From an uncultured Microcaldota archaeon (GTDB lineage Archaea; Micrarchaeota; Micrarchaeia; Anstonellales; Bilamarchaeaceae), in contig CAILMU010000240.1 in NCBI GenBank assembly GCA_903835325.1, positions 1 to 38,971 of the forward strand: a DNA stretch of 38,971 nt, read 5' to 3'. Below, piece by piece: positions 1 through 7,829 of this stretch. The translations under genes and the position numbers were made by a program. Under the pieces are notes generated by a model, which was not told the DNA's origin, searched no databases, and was given only the letters and a program-made list of their open reading frames with translations. Positions within the stretch are counted from its first letter, which is position 1. Every line of letters starts with the position of its first letter.

Positions 1-1765
1 GTATCTTCTTGCCCTCTTCCAGGTCCCGCTCCTCCATGAATGGCAGTCTTGCCCCGCTCGAGTAGCTGCCCATCCCGCCAGTGTTACCACAGATGGCTAC
101 ACGACCGTTTCTCCTTACCAAAACGAATCCGGTCGAAACATTTACGCACCCAACATAGCCGTTGTACCTAATTTTCCGTATGTGTTTTTTTCTTATCGAG
201 GTCTTTGTTCTATTTTTCATCTCGATAGAATAAACCGGATTCGCCTTATATGTTCTATGATTGAGAGGATTTTTCATCGTGGTGCGTTTATCTGTCACGA
301 TGATGCCGTTGCACCCGATCTTGGCCAGCACTTCTTGGATATCATCTATCAGTCGTTTTGACGCGCTATGAAATCGTTGTTTCCCCATATGGATATCGCC
401 GTCGCCCATGCAGAAATATTTCAGGAATTCCCGGATGGTTCTTTCATCAGAATTCTTGATATAATCCGGCACAAACTTATGATAGCAATCCCCGAAAGGT
501 AAAAGGAATCGTGCTAATTGAGCTGAATTTGTTCTAAATTTGCCATTGTTATTTTCATAAATGAACTCGAATGGGAATTCTTTGAGCACTTTTTCCATCG
601 CTTTTAAATGCCTAGATTTTTTTGTTTGGCAAATATATACTCTCCCTCTGCCTTGGCGGTCAACTTGGGAATATCCTTCAGAAAGAAATAATGCCAAAAA
701 CCGGACCCATTTTATGAACGTAATCTTCTTTCTCCTGAAATTGAAATGTTTCTTAAGCTGTGGAATCGAGTAGTTTTTGTGGGCCACGCCATCCCATTTA
801 GCGCTCTGGAGAATAAAATGTTCTCCTTTGTATTCTTGCGCTTCTAAAACAAAAACCTTTTTCCTGCCTTTTCTTTGTTGCAGAAGCATTCTATGATTGG
901 GAGTTACAATAAGATCTACGTCTCTATTTTTGAAATTAATCATTTGGCCGGCATATTTCATCCAATATATTTTCTTTGGTTTTTGGAACTGGAATTTTTT
1001 CAAATATTTATCATACACCATGACTTTATCGCTGGATTTCAATTTATCAAAGGTTTTCCATCCGTCATCCGTTAGTACCTCTGTGTCTGAAGAGTAGCAA
1101 TTCGGCCCGCGGTCGTTTTCCCACGCCCTTTTATGGTCCTGCACAGGGGGCATGGCGCAAATAGAGGAACCGTCCGAGAAGCATTGCAGGGTGAATTCCT
1201 CGCCGACAAGCTTCTCCTCTATCAGGACGCTCCCGTCCTTTTTGATGAGGGAATCGGCATATGCTATCTTCTCGCTGATATCAGTGAAATGGTCTCCGCT
1301 CACCTTGACGCCTTTGCCTCCGGTGAGGCCGAGAGGCTTGATGGCGACCATGCCGTAGTCTTTTATCACGCGCTCAGCGTCTTCCTTTGTCTTCACGACT
1401 TCGTGCTTGGGGGAGCCGGGGACCTTGTGGCGCTCGAGCAGGAAGCGCATGAAGGATTTGTCCCATTCTATCCTGGATGCGGCTTTCGTCGGAGATGCGA
1501 CAGCCGTGCCGGCAGCCTCCAGTGCGTCGCTCACCCCCGCTTCAAGGGTGGCATCAGGGCTCGCGAAACCAAGGTCGAACGATCTGCCGGAAATAGCCTT
1601 GGAAACCGCACCCGCATTCTCGATATCGCATATCCAGTGCTTCTTGGCAAGGTTAGCGATGGCAGGGTTCTTCTTCGACATCACGGCATAGAGCTCGGCA
1701 TCCTCAGCAAGCCGTTCGGCTATGATATGCTCCCGCGCCCCGTTGCCGATAAGTAAGACCCGCAT
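1..1765 (-). CDS. purD: PurD, phosphoribosylamine-glycine ligase, 5' part, interrupted by an intein
   Basis: PurD (GAR synthetase) joins glycine to 5-phosphoribosylamine with ATP in step 2 of purine synthesis, in the cytoplasm. The protein starts MRVLLIGNGAREHIIAERLA, the typical PurD N-terminus. The N-extein is 222 residues and ends in WENDRGPN; after the intein it resumes TGGMGSYSSG, so the spliced product restores the family's DRGPN-TGGMG signature in the ATP-grasp domain. The gene continues past base 1, so only the first ~27 C-extein codons are present and the C-terminal part is outside the window. I checked codon by codon that the frame stays open from 1 through about 720 and around both intein junctions. 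A TATA-like box lies 23-32 nt upstream of the ATG, which points to leaderless transcription. The ORF track shows only opposite-strand shadows here because this frame has no stop inside the window. Confidence 0.95.
   Translation of the reverse strand, partial: MRVLLIGNGAREHIIAERLAEDAELYAVMSKKNPAIANLAKKHWICDIENAGAVSKAISGRSFDLGFASPDATLEAGVSDALEAAGTAVASPTKAASRIEWDKSFMRFLLERHKVPGSPKHEVVKTKEDAERVIKDYGMVAIKPLGLTGGKGVKVSGDHFTDISEKIAYADSLIKKDGSVLIEEKLVGEEFTLQCFSDGSSICAMPPVQDHKRAWENDRGPNCYSSDTEVLTDDGWKTFDKLKSSDKVMVYDKYLKKFQFQKPKKIYWMKYAGQMINFKNRDVDLIVTPNHRMLLQQRKGRKKVFVLEAQEYKGEHFILQSAKWDGVAHKNYSIPQLKKHFNFRRKKITFIKWVRFLALFLSEGYSQVDRQGRGRVYICQTKKSRHLKAMEKVLKEFPFEFIYENNNGKFRTNSAQLARFLLPFGDCYHKFVPDYIKNSDERTIREFLKYFCMGDGDIHMGKQRFHSASKRLIDDIQEVLAKIGCNGIIVTDKRTTMKNPLNHRTYKANPVYSIEMKNRTKTSIRKKHIRKIRYNGYVGCVNVSTGFVLVRRNGRVAICGNTGGMGSYSSGARLPFMEERDLEEGKKI
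83..1099 (-). mobile_element. Intein with LAGLIDADG (DOD) homing endonuclease inside PurD
   Basis: A 339-residue in-frame insertion splits DRGPN from TGGMG in PurD. It begins CYSSDTEVLTDDGWKTF (block A, Cys1 nucleophile) and has a block B-like DLIVTPNHRML with the expected T-x-x-H. Its C-terminus is the hydrophobic VGCVNVSTGFVLVRRNG (block F region) followed by GRVAICGN, ending in the catalytic Asn with Thr as the +1 extein nucleophile. Two dodecapeptides are visible, FLALFLSEGYS and KYFCMGDGDIH, both with the acidic residue kept, so the endonuclease may be active. The penultimate residue is Gly instead of the usual His. The insert is visibly richer in AT than the exteins, which fits a mobile origin. 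The boundaries follow from the PurD motif and are exact to the codon. Confidence 0.95.
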
Positions 1766-1787
1766 GGGTATCTCTAGGCGTGAAGAG

Positions 1788-1797
1788 ATTAAAAAAC
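1788..1797 (-). promoter_or_regulatory. TATA-like box of purD
   Basis: On the minus strand TTTTTTAATC lies 23-32 nt upstream of the purD ATG. That is the distance expected between an archaeal TATA box and a transcription start at or next to the start codon, so purD is probably leaderless. Confidence 0.45.
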
Positions 1798-1819
1798 GAT
1801 AGTTGATCCGCTCTCTTTT

Positions 1820-2146
1820 CTATTTGCTCCCCAAGAGATCCGCGATGGAATCCATGAACGATTTCTTGAGAGGCTTCTTTATCGAGAACGTCCGGACTAT
1901 CGGGTAGTGCCTGACGATCTCGAAATTGAATTCCGATGAATCGGAATTGTAGGCGTTGGTATCGGCGCTGCCATCATCGGGCGCATATGCCTTCGGTTTC
2001 GAGCGCTCGGGCTTCTTCCCTTGTTTCTTGGTGCCTCTGCGCTCGTCCGCTTTCACCGCAAGGCGCGCTTCCGGCGAGTCCGGGTCCTCTTTCTCATCCG
2101 TAGGATCCACCCAGGAATCGTCTTCCATGCTTGAGCTGCCTTTCAT
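1820..2146 (-). CDS. Small charged protein, third gene of the HerA-like ATPase operon
   Basis: I do not recognise this 108-residue protein. Residues 1-65 are Asp/Glu/Lys/Ser/Pro-rich and look disordered. The last ~40 residues (SEFNFEIVRHYPIVRTFSIKK onward) look foldable and end in an amphipathic KKSFMDSIADLLGSK. There is no signal peptide, membrane segment or cysteine. Its ATG overlaps the stop of the upstream gene as ATGA, so it is translationally coupled to the coiled-coil/winged-helix gene and belongs to the ATPase operon. A role as a partner of those two proteins is an inference from this coupling only. Confidence 0.7.
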   Translation of the reverse strand: MKGSSSMEDDSWVDPTDEKEDPDSPEARLAVKADERRGTKKQGKKPERSKPKAYAPDDGSADTNAYNSDSSEFNFEIVRHYPIVRTFSIKKPLKKSFMDSIADLLGSK

Positions 2147-2850
2147 TCGAAACGCCTCCGGATGTAGCCTCCATGAAGAAGCAGGTTCAGGCCGTCCTCG
2201 GCCCTGGTGTGGACGATGTTGTTGGCTTTCGCGAATTCCTTGATGTCAATCGTTCCGCCATGCATCTTTATCCAGTTGAAAAGCGATTCCTTGAGAAGGT
2301 CGTCGCTCATGCCGTTCATTTTCGAGATGCGCTTCTCGAGCTCCTCGCGTTTCTGCTCGCATTCGAGAAGTATCCTCGTGTTCGCCTCGCTCGAGCGGAC
2401 CAGGTCGTTGTATTTGGCGACCAGGTCGGTGTGCCTGGCCTGGAGTTCTGTGAACTGGGTCGACATCTCGGACGCGTCATGGTCTACGACTTTGGAAAGC
2501 TCTGTTATCACTTCATTCACTGAGGAATAGACGCAGCTCGGAGCGATGCTGTAGTATTCCTCTGATACCCGCAGGATGTTCAGGAAGGTCGGAAGCACCT
2601 CGATGAGGCGGCTTACCCGGCTGCGGTTCTCAGGGATGGAGAAGACGAGCTCTATCTCGTCAGGGCGGAACTCTATCTGATATTCCAGATACGGGTTGCC
2701 CCGGAGATCCTGGCCCTTTATCTTCTCTATCGAGAGCGTGTCGCTCATGAACGCTATCTTGCTGAAACCAAGGCCGCTGAAGAGGCCGGCTAATGGCTTC
2801 AGGCTGCCTTTTCGGCTGGCCGCTATCCTTATCCTTTCCTCATCCGGCAT
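2143..2850 (-). CDS. Coiled-coil protein with C-terminal winged-helix-like domain
   Basis: This is a 235-residue protein from ATG 2850. The ORF track starts 18 nt earlier at MCWMIQM. I prefer 2850 because GGATGAT sits about 7 nt upstream of it as a ribosome binding site, inside the end of the ATPase gene. The N-terminal ~100 residues are a mixed alpha/beta domain with FRPDEIELVFSIPENRSRVS. Residues ~110-185 are a heptad-rich coiled coil (TELQARHTDLVAKYNDLV). The last ~50 residues (LLKESLFNWIKMHGGTIDIKE...GGYIRRRFE) look like a winged-helix fold, with a closing beta-wing. There is no membrane segment. The gene overlaps the ATPase gene by 11 nt and the next gene by 4 nt. It may be a DNA-binding or adaptor partner of the ATPase; I do not recognise a named family. 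Confidence 0.8.
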   Translation of the reverse strand: MPDEERIRIAASRKGSLKPLAGLFSGLGFSKIAFMSDTLSIEKIKGQDLRGNPYLEYQIEFRPDEIELVFSIPENRSRVSRLIEVLPTFLNILRVSEEYYSIAPSCVYSSVNEVITELSKVVDHDASEMSTQFTELQARHTDLVAKYNDLVRSSEANTRILLECEQKREELEKRISKMNGMSDDLLKESLFNWIKMHGGTIDIKEFAKANNIVHTRAEDGLNLLLHGGYIRRRFE

Positions 2851-4306
2851 TTGAATCATCCAACACAACGTTGACGACGCCTTTCGTGGCTTTCCTCATC
2901 TTCACCAGCGAGAACACCTTGATGAGGTTCTTCTCATCGATACCGAGCTGGCGGAGGAACGATATTATAGACGGCCTGGAATAGCCGAACTTCTCCAATA
3001 TGGCGACAAGCTTCTCGCCATCGAGCATACCGTCGCCCTTCTCGAACTCCCGTTTAAGCATGCTGAGCTGGCTCTCGTTCAGGCCGAATTCGTATAGCAT
3101 CCTGACAAACTGCTCCCGTTCAATCTCAACGTCCATATCCCCACCATGTATCCTGAACAATAGCAATGGCTCTTCGCCGTCTATCTTATCCATCAAGAAC
3201 GTCATGACTCTGGATTGCCTTGCCGAGAAAATCATGTTCACGGCGGCATCGCCTACACCGAAACGGGATATCTCCGAATCGATGAAGTTCGAATATCCGA
3301 CGGATGCGCGCACATAGTCCCTGAACTCCTTGAGGACAAGGCGCAGGACGAATATCGTCCCGATGTTGCTGAATATCGTCTTATGGATGTCCGTCGGGTT
3401 CTGGGTCGCGACTATCAATGAGAAGTTGTACTTGCGGCCTTCGCGGACAATCGTGATGACATCGCTCCGTTCATCCTGGGCTATCTTCCAGGCTTCGTCC
3501 AGGACCACGAAGAGGCGCACGCGCTTGTCTTCCTCCTTCAGGCTTTCCGAACGCATTATCTCCTTGATATATTGCAGTATCGTGAGCCCTGCTAGGCTCC
3601 TCATCTCCTCTGTCGGGAGGTTGTGGAGGTCTATGCAGACAAGGCCGCTCCTGGTCAAGGTCTTGAGGTCGAAAGTCGAGGTGCCTGCGAAGAAATCCGT
3701 GCCTTCTGATGTGAAGCGCTTCAAGAGGCGCGCGGCTTTCTTGTCGCCCTTGTCTTCGAGGACTTCGACGACATCCAATAATGTCGGCTTGTTGCCCTTG
3801 CCTTCTTTCACCTTGCGGTCATAGACGGCTTCGAGCGCCTCTTCGATATGGTCCCTCTCGTTCGGATAGCTCTTGAGGTCGCAGAGTATGTCGAGCGAGG
3901 ACACTATCTGCTTTATCCTGCTCCGTGAATTCGTGCCGACCAGGTCGAGTATGTTGAGGCGCTCCTCGCCGAGGTTGATGACCTTTCCCCCGGCCTGTTT
4001 CACCCAGCGGTCGTATTCCCCGACCCAGTCAAGGATGATGGCGTTCGTGTTCCAGATGAGGGAGGCCCGGGTGAGGAATGTCTTCACAGTGTAGGATTTG
4101 CCGGCGCCGGTTATACCCAAAATCGCGATATGAGGGTTGATGAGTTTGCTGGGGTCCCAGAAGACCGGCGTCCTGAGGAACCTTGTCTTGCCGATATAGA
4201 CCCCGTCGCTGGGGGCTGAAAGAAGCAGGTCCTTCCTTGGCTCTGGAGGGTGCACTAGAATCATCTTGCGTGCGACTTCCTTGGAGAGCATGTACGATAG
4301 CTTCAT
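2840..4306 (-). CDS. HerA/VirB4-type P-loop ATPase (DUF87 superfamily)
   Basis: This is a 488-residue FtsK/HerA-superfamily ATPase. The motor core has the lead-in VFWDPSKLINPHIAILG, Walker A GITGAGKSY (~64-72), Walker B LFVVLDEAW (~265-273) and a sensor/Q-type motif ATQNP (~300). The VFWDP...NPHIAILG lead-in and VLDEAW are typical of VirB4/CedB-like and HerA-like DNA-pumping ATPases. The VirB4 N-terminal domain is missing, because only ~50 residues precede the lead-in. The C-terminal ~100 residues carry two small helical repeats (FGLNESQLSMLKREFEKGDG, FGYSRPSIISFLRQLGI). It is the first gene of a three-gene overlapping operon with a TATA box and a GGAG ribosome site. It could be the motor for the VirB6- and VirB4N-like membrane proteins at 7.8-9.7 kb, or an independent HerA-like translocase. 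No NurA nuclease gene is adjacent. Confidence 0.9.
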   Translation of the reverse strand: MKLSYMLSKEVARKMILVHPPEPRKDLLLSAPSDGVYIGKTRFLRTPVFWDPSKLINPHIAILGITGAGKSYTVKTFLTRASLIWNTNAIILDWVGEYDRWVKQAGGKVINLGEERLNILDLVGTNSRSRIKQIVSSLDILCDLKSYPNERDHIEEALEAVYDRKVKEGKGNKPTLLDVVEVLEDKGDKKAARLLKRFTSEGTDFFAGTSTFDLKTLTRSGLVCIDLHNLPTEEMRSLAGLTILQYIKEIMRSESLKEEDKRVRLFVVLDEAWKIAQDERSDVITIVREGRKYNFSLIVATQNPTDIHKTIFSNIGTIFVLRLVLKEFRDYVRASVGYSNFIDSEISRFGVGDAAVNMIFSARQSRVMTFLMDKIDGEEPLLLFRIHGGDMDVEIEREQFVRMLYEFGLNESQLSMLKREFEKGDGMLDGEKLVAILEKFGYSRPSIISFLRQLGIDEKNLIKVFSLVKMRKATKGVVNVVLDDSNAG

Positions 4307-4350
4307 GGGTAACTCCGCTTCATTTGTATATTATTAGCTACTCTTTGCAG

Positions 4351-4360
4351 GTATTTAAAG
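4351..4360 (-). promoter_or_regulatory. TATA box of the ATPase operon
   Basis: CTTTAAATAC on the minus strand lies about 45-54 nt upstream of the ATPase ATG, leaving a leader of about 20 nt. That leader carries GCGGAG about 6 nt before the ATG, so this operon uses a ribosome binding site, unlike many neighbours. Confidence 0.45.
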
Positions 4361-4455
4361 GTTGATGGTTGGCAGGACGACGGAAAGATAGGGGGAGATG
4401 AAGGAAAGATGGAAGGAAAATGAATGGAAAGAAAGAAGGGTCGGGAGCTGGGATA

Positions 4456-5823
4456 TCACTCGTTTGCCGGTTGCATATTCAGGAGCTCCTCCAGGCGCGC
4501 CATCACCATATCATAGAACCCGTACGGGAAGGAACGGCACGCGTTCTGCTCCGGGCTTGTCGCATCCTTGGCAGGGCAGCGGTTGTTCACCAGGTTGTGC
4601 GGGTCGGCTATACCACGAAGGCGGTTGGGGGAGTTTGCCCATATCTCAGATGCGCTCGTATCCATGGCATTGCCATGTATGCTGTCCGGCCCATCGGCTC
4701 GTCCCGGGCACATATCCACACGTCCGTTGGCGCGGATAAGGCCGAAGCCGTTCGATGCCTGATTGCACGGGGCAGCGCCGACGTAGGATGCGATTCCTTC
4801 CGAGCGTATCTGCTCTATCGTCTGGATGCCCTTCCTGATGTTGAACAGGTATATCTGGGCATAGAGCTCGATGAGGCGCTCCTGGAACTGGTTCATGACA
4901 GATCTCTGGCGCCCGAGCTGCACAAGGCCCAGGCCGCTCACCATGGTAGGAGTCATTATCACAGGTGTCCCGCGCTCGATGAAGAAGCGGTAGATATCCA
5001 GCGATTCATCGATGTTCTCAGGTACTATCGGGGTATTCGCTGCGCATATCCGGTTTGTCATTCCATCCTTGTAGAAATCCGAAGCGAACAGGTTCTCAAG
5101 AGCTTTCACACGGATTTCATGATAGCCTCTGAGGCCGCGCGACTTCCCATCCACAACCCGCGAGACCAATGCCTGCTGGGTTTCCGGATCGAACGATTGG
5201 AATGAGAACAAGAGGGTGACGTTTCCGCATGCCGCGAGGCGGTCAACGAACTCCTTTGCCGAATTGATCCCCATGTGTCCTTGGTATTTTCTCGCAAGCG
5301 CATCGTTTCCCAGAAGCGCGCCCTTTGTGAAGATGCCGATTGTTATTCCGCGTTTCGCGTACTCCTCGATGATATCGAAAAGCTCCGGGTTCATCAGAAG
5401 CTCGCCCGGGCCGAGGAATTTCACGCTCTCGAAGCGATGATTTTCGCTGGCCGCGATCGCTGCCAGTTGGTCTATCACCCCGAACGTCTCTCTCATCGTC
5501 ATAATCGGGTTCGGGCTCCCATCTGCATTTCGTTTGGCGTATACCGCATCCTGCTCGCTGAAGCACGAGGGGCATCGGTGGACGCAGAGGTCCGGGTGGT
5601 AGCTGGAAAGGAGGGAGTAATCGCTATCCGGGTCGTTGTGCTTGGCGACCAACTCATCTGGGACATGCTCCACATCGGCGGTGTAGCATCCGGGCGTCTC
5701 TGCCCTGACAGGCCAGCCTCTGGTGCTGTTCCTGAATCCCTCTGGGAGCGGCGCATGGCCCGGGAAACGGGCGGGGAATCTTTTCGCAAAAGCTTCCTTG
5801 TGTGCTAACTTGTGGTTTTGCAT
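4456..5823 (-). CDS. Radical SAM enzyme, uncharacterised
   Basis: This 455-residue protein has the radical SAM cluster motif CVHRCPSC (CX3CX2C, Cys80/84/87), expected to bind the [4Fe-4S] cluster that cleaves S-adenosylmethionine. A TIM-barrel-like core follows (VKFLGPGELLMNPELF, ITIGIFTKGALL, VTLLFSFQSFDPET). The last third carries extra cysteines (GAAPCNQAS, RVDMCPGRADG, NNRCPAKD, NACRSFPYG), which suggests an auxiliary Fe-S cluster of SPASM/Twitch type. The substrate is unknown. It is divergent from the tandem Lrp regulator, with a TATA box 18-27 nt before its ATG, so regulation by that neighbour is plausible but unproven. The last residues (MQPANE) end in ordinary sequence. Confidence 0.9.
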   Translation of the reverse strand: MQNHKLAHKEAFAKRFPARFPGHAPLPEGFRNSTRGWPVRAETPGCYTADVEHVPDELVAKHNDPDSDYSLLSSYHPDLCVHRCPSCFSEQDAVYAKRNADGSPNPIMTMRETFGVIDQLAAIAASENHRFESVKFLGPGELLMNPELFDIIEEYAKRGITIGIFTKGALLGNDALARKYQGHMGINSAKEFVDRLAACGNVTLLFSFQSFDPETQQALVSRVVDGKSRGLRGYHEIRVKALENLFASDFYKDGMTNRICAANTPIVPENIDESLDIYRFFIERGTPVIMTPTMVSGLGLVQLGRQRSVMNQFQERLIELYAQIYLFNIRKGIQTIEQIRSEGIASYVGAAPCNQASNGFGLIRANGRVDMCPGRADGPDSIHGNAMDTSASEIWANSPNRLRGIADPHNLVNNRCPAKDATSPEQNACRSFPYGFYDMVMARLEELLNMQPANE

Positions 5824-5839
5824 GATATGATATGGCTGT

Positions 5840-5895
5840 TTTTATATAATAAAGATTTTATCAAAAAATGAGCGAAAATGATAGGGATTTAAACT
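5840..5895. promoter_or_regulatory. Divergent promoter region of the radical SAM and Lrp genes
   Basis: The 94-nt AT-rich gap 5824-5917 holds TATATAAA on the minus strand (about 5841-5848) for the radical SAM gene and TTTAAACT on the plus strand (5888-5895) for the Lrp gene. Each lies roughly 18-30 nt from its start codon, so both transcripts are likely leaderless. An Lrp-type protein often binds its own promoter, and this gap would be the natural operator. Confidence 0.45.
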
Positions 5896-5917
5896 ATTTC
5901 AATAAAAATGCAAAATT

Positions 5918-6901
5918 ATGGTCGATATAAATAACATCAAGCTCGACAAGGCAGACAGGCTTATTCTGGCTGAGCTGGATAAGAACTGCCGTGTGCCTAC
6001 ATCGAGACTTGCCAAACTCGCCCGGAAATCGCGCCAGAGCATCGAGTATAGGATAAGACGGCTCGTAGAACAGGGCATCATCACAAGCTTCAACGCCTCG
6101 ATAAACCCGCACAGGATGGGCTACAAAATCTACAAGATATATCTCCAGTTGCGCAACCTCCCTAAGGAGAAAGCGGCCCTTTACGCGTATCTCCGAACAT
6201 CCGGCATCGTCTACTGGATGGGAGAGGCTGACGGTGCGTGGGACCTGATTTTCGGCGTCTTCGCGAAATCCGATTACGAATTCTACGCGCTCAAGAACGA
6301 GATGGTATCGCAGTTCGGCCCGATAATCGTGAAGAACTATTACGATGTTCTAGTCGATGTGAAGCAGTACCCGAAGATGTACTTCACCAACGAAATCTCG
6401 AAACCGACCATGTTCGCAGGCGAGATAGTGGTGAACGAGCTCGATGCGCTCGACCATGCGATTCTGGGCGAGATGGTGAACAATGCGAGGATCCCCATAA
6501 CCGAACTAGCGGCGAAAACCAAGTCGAATCCCGCGACGGTCGCGAACAGATTGAAGAGGCTGGAGAAATTAGGTATCATCATCCAATACCGCATCGGGGT
6601 GGACCTCAATAAGCTCGGGCTCGAGTACTACAAGGCTATTCTCCATCTCGACCGGTATACGAAAGAAGACGAGAAGAGGCTCCTGGAATACATGTCCGGC
6701 CTTCCATGCACGCAGTATTTCATCCGCAATATATGGGATATCGAACCTGAGCTGGTCGTTTCGGATTATCATGAATACCGCGAGATAATCGAACGCGTGA
6801 AGGACGAATTCCCGCTTGTCATCAAGAACGTGGAGACCGCTCTGATGAAGAGCGATGAATGGACGCCGGGGTTCAGGAACCTCCTCAAAGCGAAGGTCTA
6901 G
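5918..6901 (+). CDS. Tandem Lrp/AsnC-family transcription regulator
   Basis: This 327-residue protein is made of two complete Lrp/AsnC units. The first HTH (LDKADRLILAELDKNCRVPTS through YRIRRLVEQGIITSF, ~8-58) is followed by a RAM-like ligand domain (~70-150). A second HTH (LDALDHAILGEMVNNARIPIT through NRLKRLEKLGIIIQYRI, ~172-222) is followed by a second RAM-like domain (~230-320). Ordinary Lrp proteins are ~150 residues with one unit that dimerises, so this one is a fused dimer. It is divergent from the radical SAM gene across a 94-nt gap and may control it and itself. The effector is not known; Lrp relatives usually sense amino acids. Confidence 0.9.
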   Translation: MVDINNIKLDKADRLILAELDKNCRVPTSRLAKLARKSRQSIEYRIRRLVEQGIITSFNASINPHRMGYKIYKIYLQLRNLPKEKAALYAYLRTSGIVYWMGEADGAWDLIFGVFAKSDYEFYALKNEMVSQFGPIIVKNYYDVLVDVKQYPKMYFTNEISKPTMFAGEIVVNELDALDHAILGEMVNNARIPITELAAKTKSNPATVANRLKRLEKLGIIIQYRIGVDLNKLGLEYYKAILHLDRYTKEDEKRLLEYMSGLPCTQYFIRNIWDIEPELVVSDYHEYREIIERVKDEFPLVIKNVETALMKSDEWTPGFRNLLKAKV

Positions 6902-6925
6902 CCGCGCTTGTAAAAGCCAGGATAG

Positions 6926-7753
6926 TCATCTTCGTTCTGCGAAGCCCAATGCAGAAATCAGCTGGTTCCGGTAATGCTTGCCTTCATCGATAGTGCGATC
7001 GTATAAGCCGAGGCTCTGCGCCATGCGCTCAAGAGAATTCGGGTTCTTTGGCCTCAAAAGTATCCCGCAGGCGCTCCCCAGCATTTCAAGGACATCCAGG
7101 ACATCGTTCGATAGGACAGCGGAGGTCTGTGGATCGAACGGCAAGCCCGCCGAAGCGAGCAGTTTCGATACGGCAGTCATCTTGGTCATGACAATCGTAT
7201 CGCCATCCATGGAATCCTTTGCGCCGATTATGGTCTCGAATCCTGCGAAATCATGCCCCCTGACCCGCTCGATGCTTCCGATGGCGTGCCTGAAGCCCAG
7301 GCTCCTTGCGACATATTGGGCGCTCATATCCGAGCCTCGCGTTGCGAGGACAGGCGTGATGGCGAAATCCCTCCCGGCCCGAAGAAGAGCCTCCGCAAGG
7401 CCCTTTCGGAAGCCTCCGGAATATTCCAGCTTCTTCATTATATCTGTCCAGTCGGCCTGCCTGAATCCCGCGGCATAGATATCGGCGAATATCGCCATAT
7501 GCAACTGGTCAAGGCCCATCTCCCTGCGTTTGACCTTGCGCGAGTAATCTGCGAGGCGCTCCTTGGCTTCCTCCTTGCCGTATACCCGCTCGAGAGCGAC
7601 CTGCGCCGAATCCTCGGTGGTGAGCGTGCGGTCGATATCGACTATTATCGTCTCTATCCTGGGCATATGTTTCGCCTTGGCCATCGTCCGCCGCATCGCG
7701 AAACGAGCGCTGGATGATGCTACGAGTAAGAATGGATTCTGGTTGATGCCCAT
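6926..7753 (-). CDS. HAD-superfamily hydrolase
   Basis: The HAD motif I nucleophile is visible in IIVDIDRTLTTED (DxDxT), followed by a helical cap region, a motif II-like TPVLATRG and a late DVLEMLGSACGILL with the usual motif IV layout. This supports a phosphatase or phosphotransferase; the substrate is unknown. Length is 275 residues from ATG 7753, which has TTTTAATC about 25-32 nt upstream (leaderless). The first 29 residues precede the usual HAD start, so ATG 7666 (MPRIETIIVDIDRT) is an alternative start. It is downstream of the VirB4N-like membrane gene on the same strand (76-nt gap) and convergent with the Lrp gene. Confidence 0.8.
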   Translation of the reverse strand: MGINQNPFLLVASSSARFAMRRTMAKAKHMPRIETIIVDIDRTLTTEDSAQVALERVYGKEEAKERLADYSRKVKRREMGLDQLHMAIFADIYAAGFRQADWTDIMKKLEYSGGFRKGLAEALLRAGRDFAITPVLATRGSDMSAQYVARSLGFRHAIGSIERVRGHDFAGFETIIGAKDSMDGDTIVMTKMTAVSKLLASAGLPFDPQTSAVLSNDVLDVLEMLGSACGILLRPKNPNSLERMAQSLGLYDRTIDEGKHYRNQLISALGFAERR

Positions 7754-7829
7754 ATATTGATATTACTCTACACAAGTGATTAAAATGGAATGCGAAGAGG
7801 ACGTCGACCCGCGGAAGAACCCCGCCGGT

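Noticed and set aside
875-1756. Plus-strand ORFs over the left edge, including a 207-residue one
   Set aside because: They lie opposite purD and its intein, whose motifs are unmistakable.
2840-4306. Naming the ATPase HerA with a NurA partner
   Set aside because: The motor fold fits, but no NurA nuclease is adjacent and the lead-in also fits VirB4/CedB, so a gene symbol is not justified.
4420-5808. Long plus-strand ORFs (4420-5205 and 5275-5808) opposite the radical SAM gene
   Set aside because: The minus frame has the CX3CX2C motif and coherent protein features; these plus frames are shadows.
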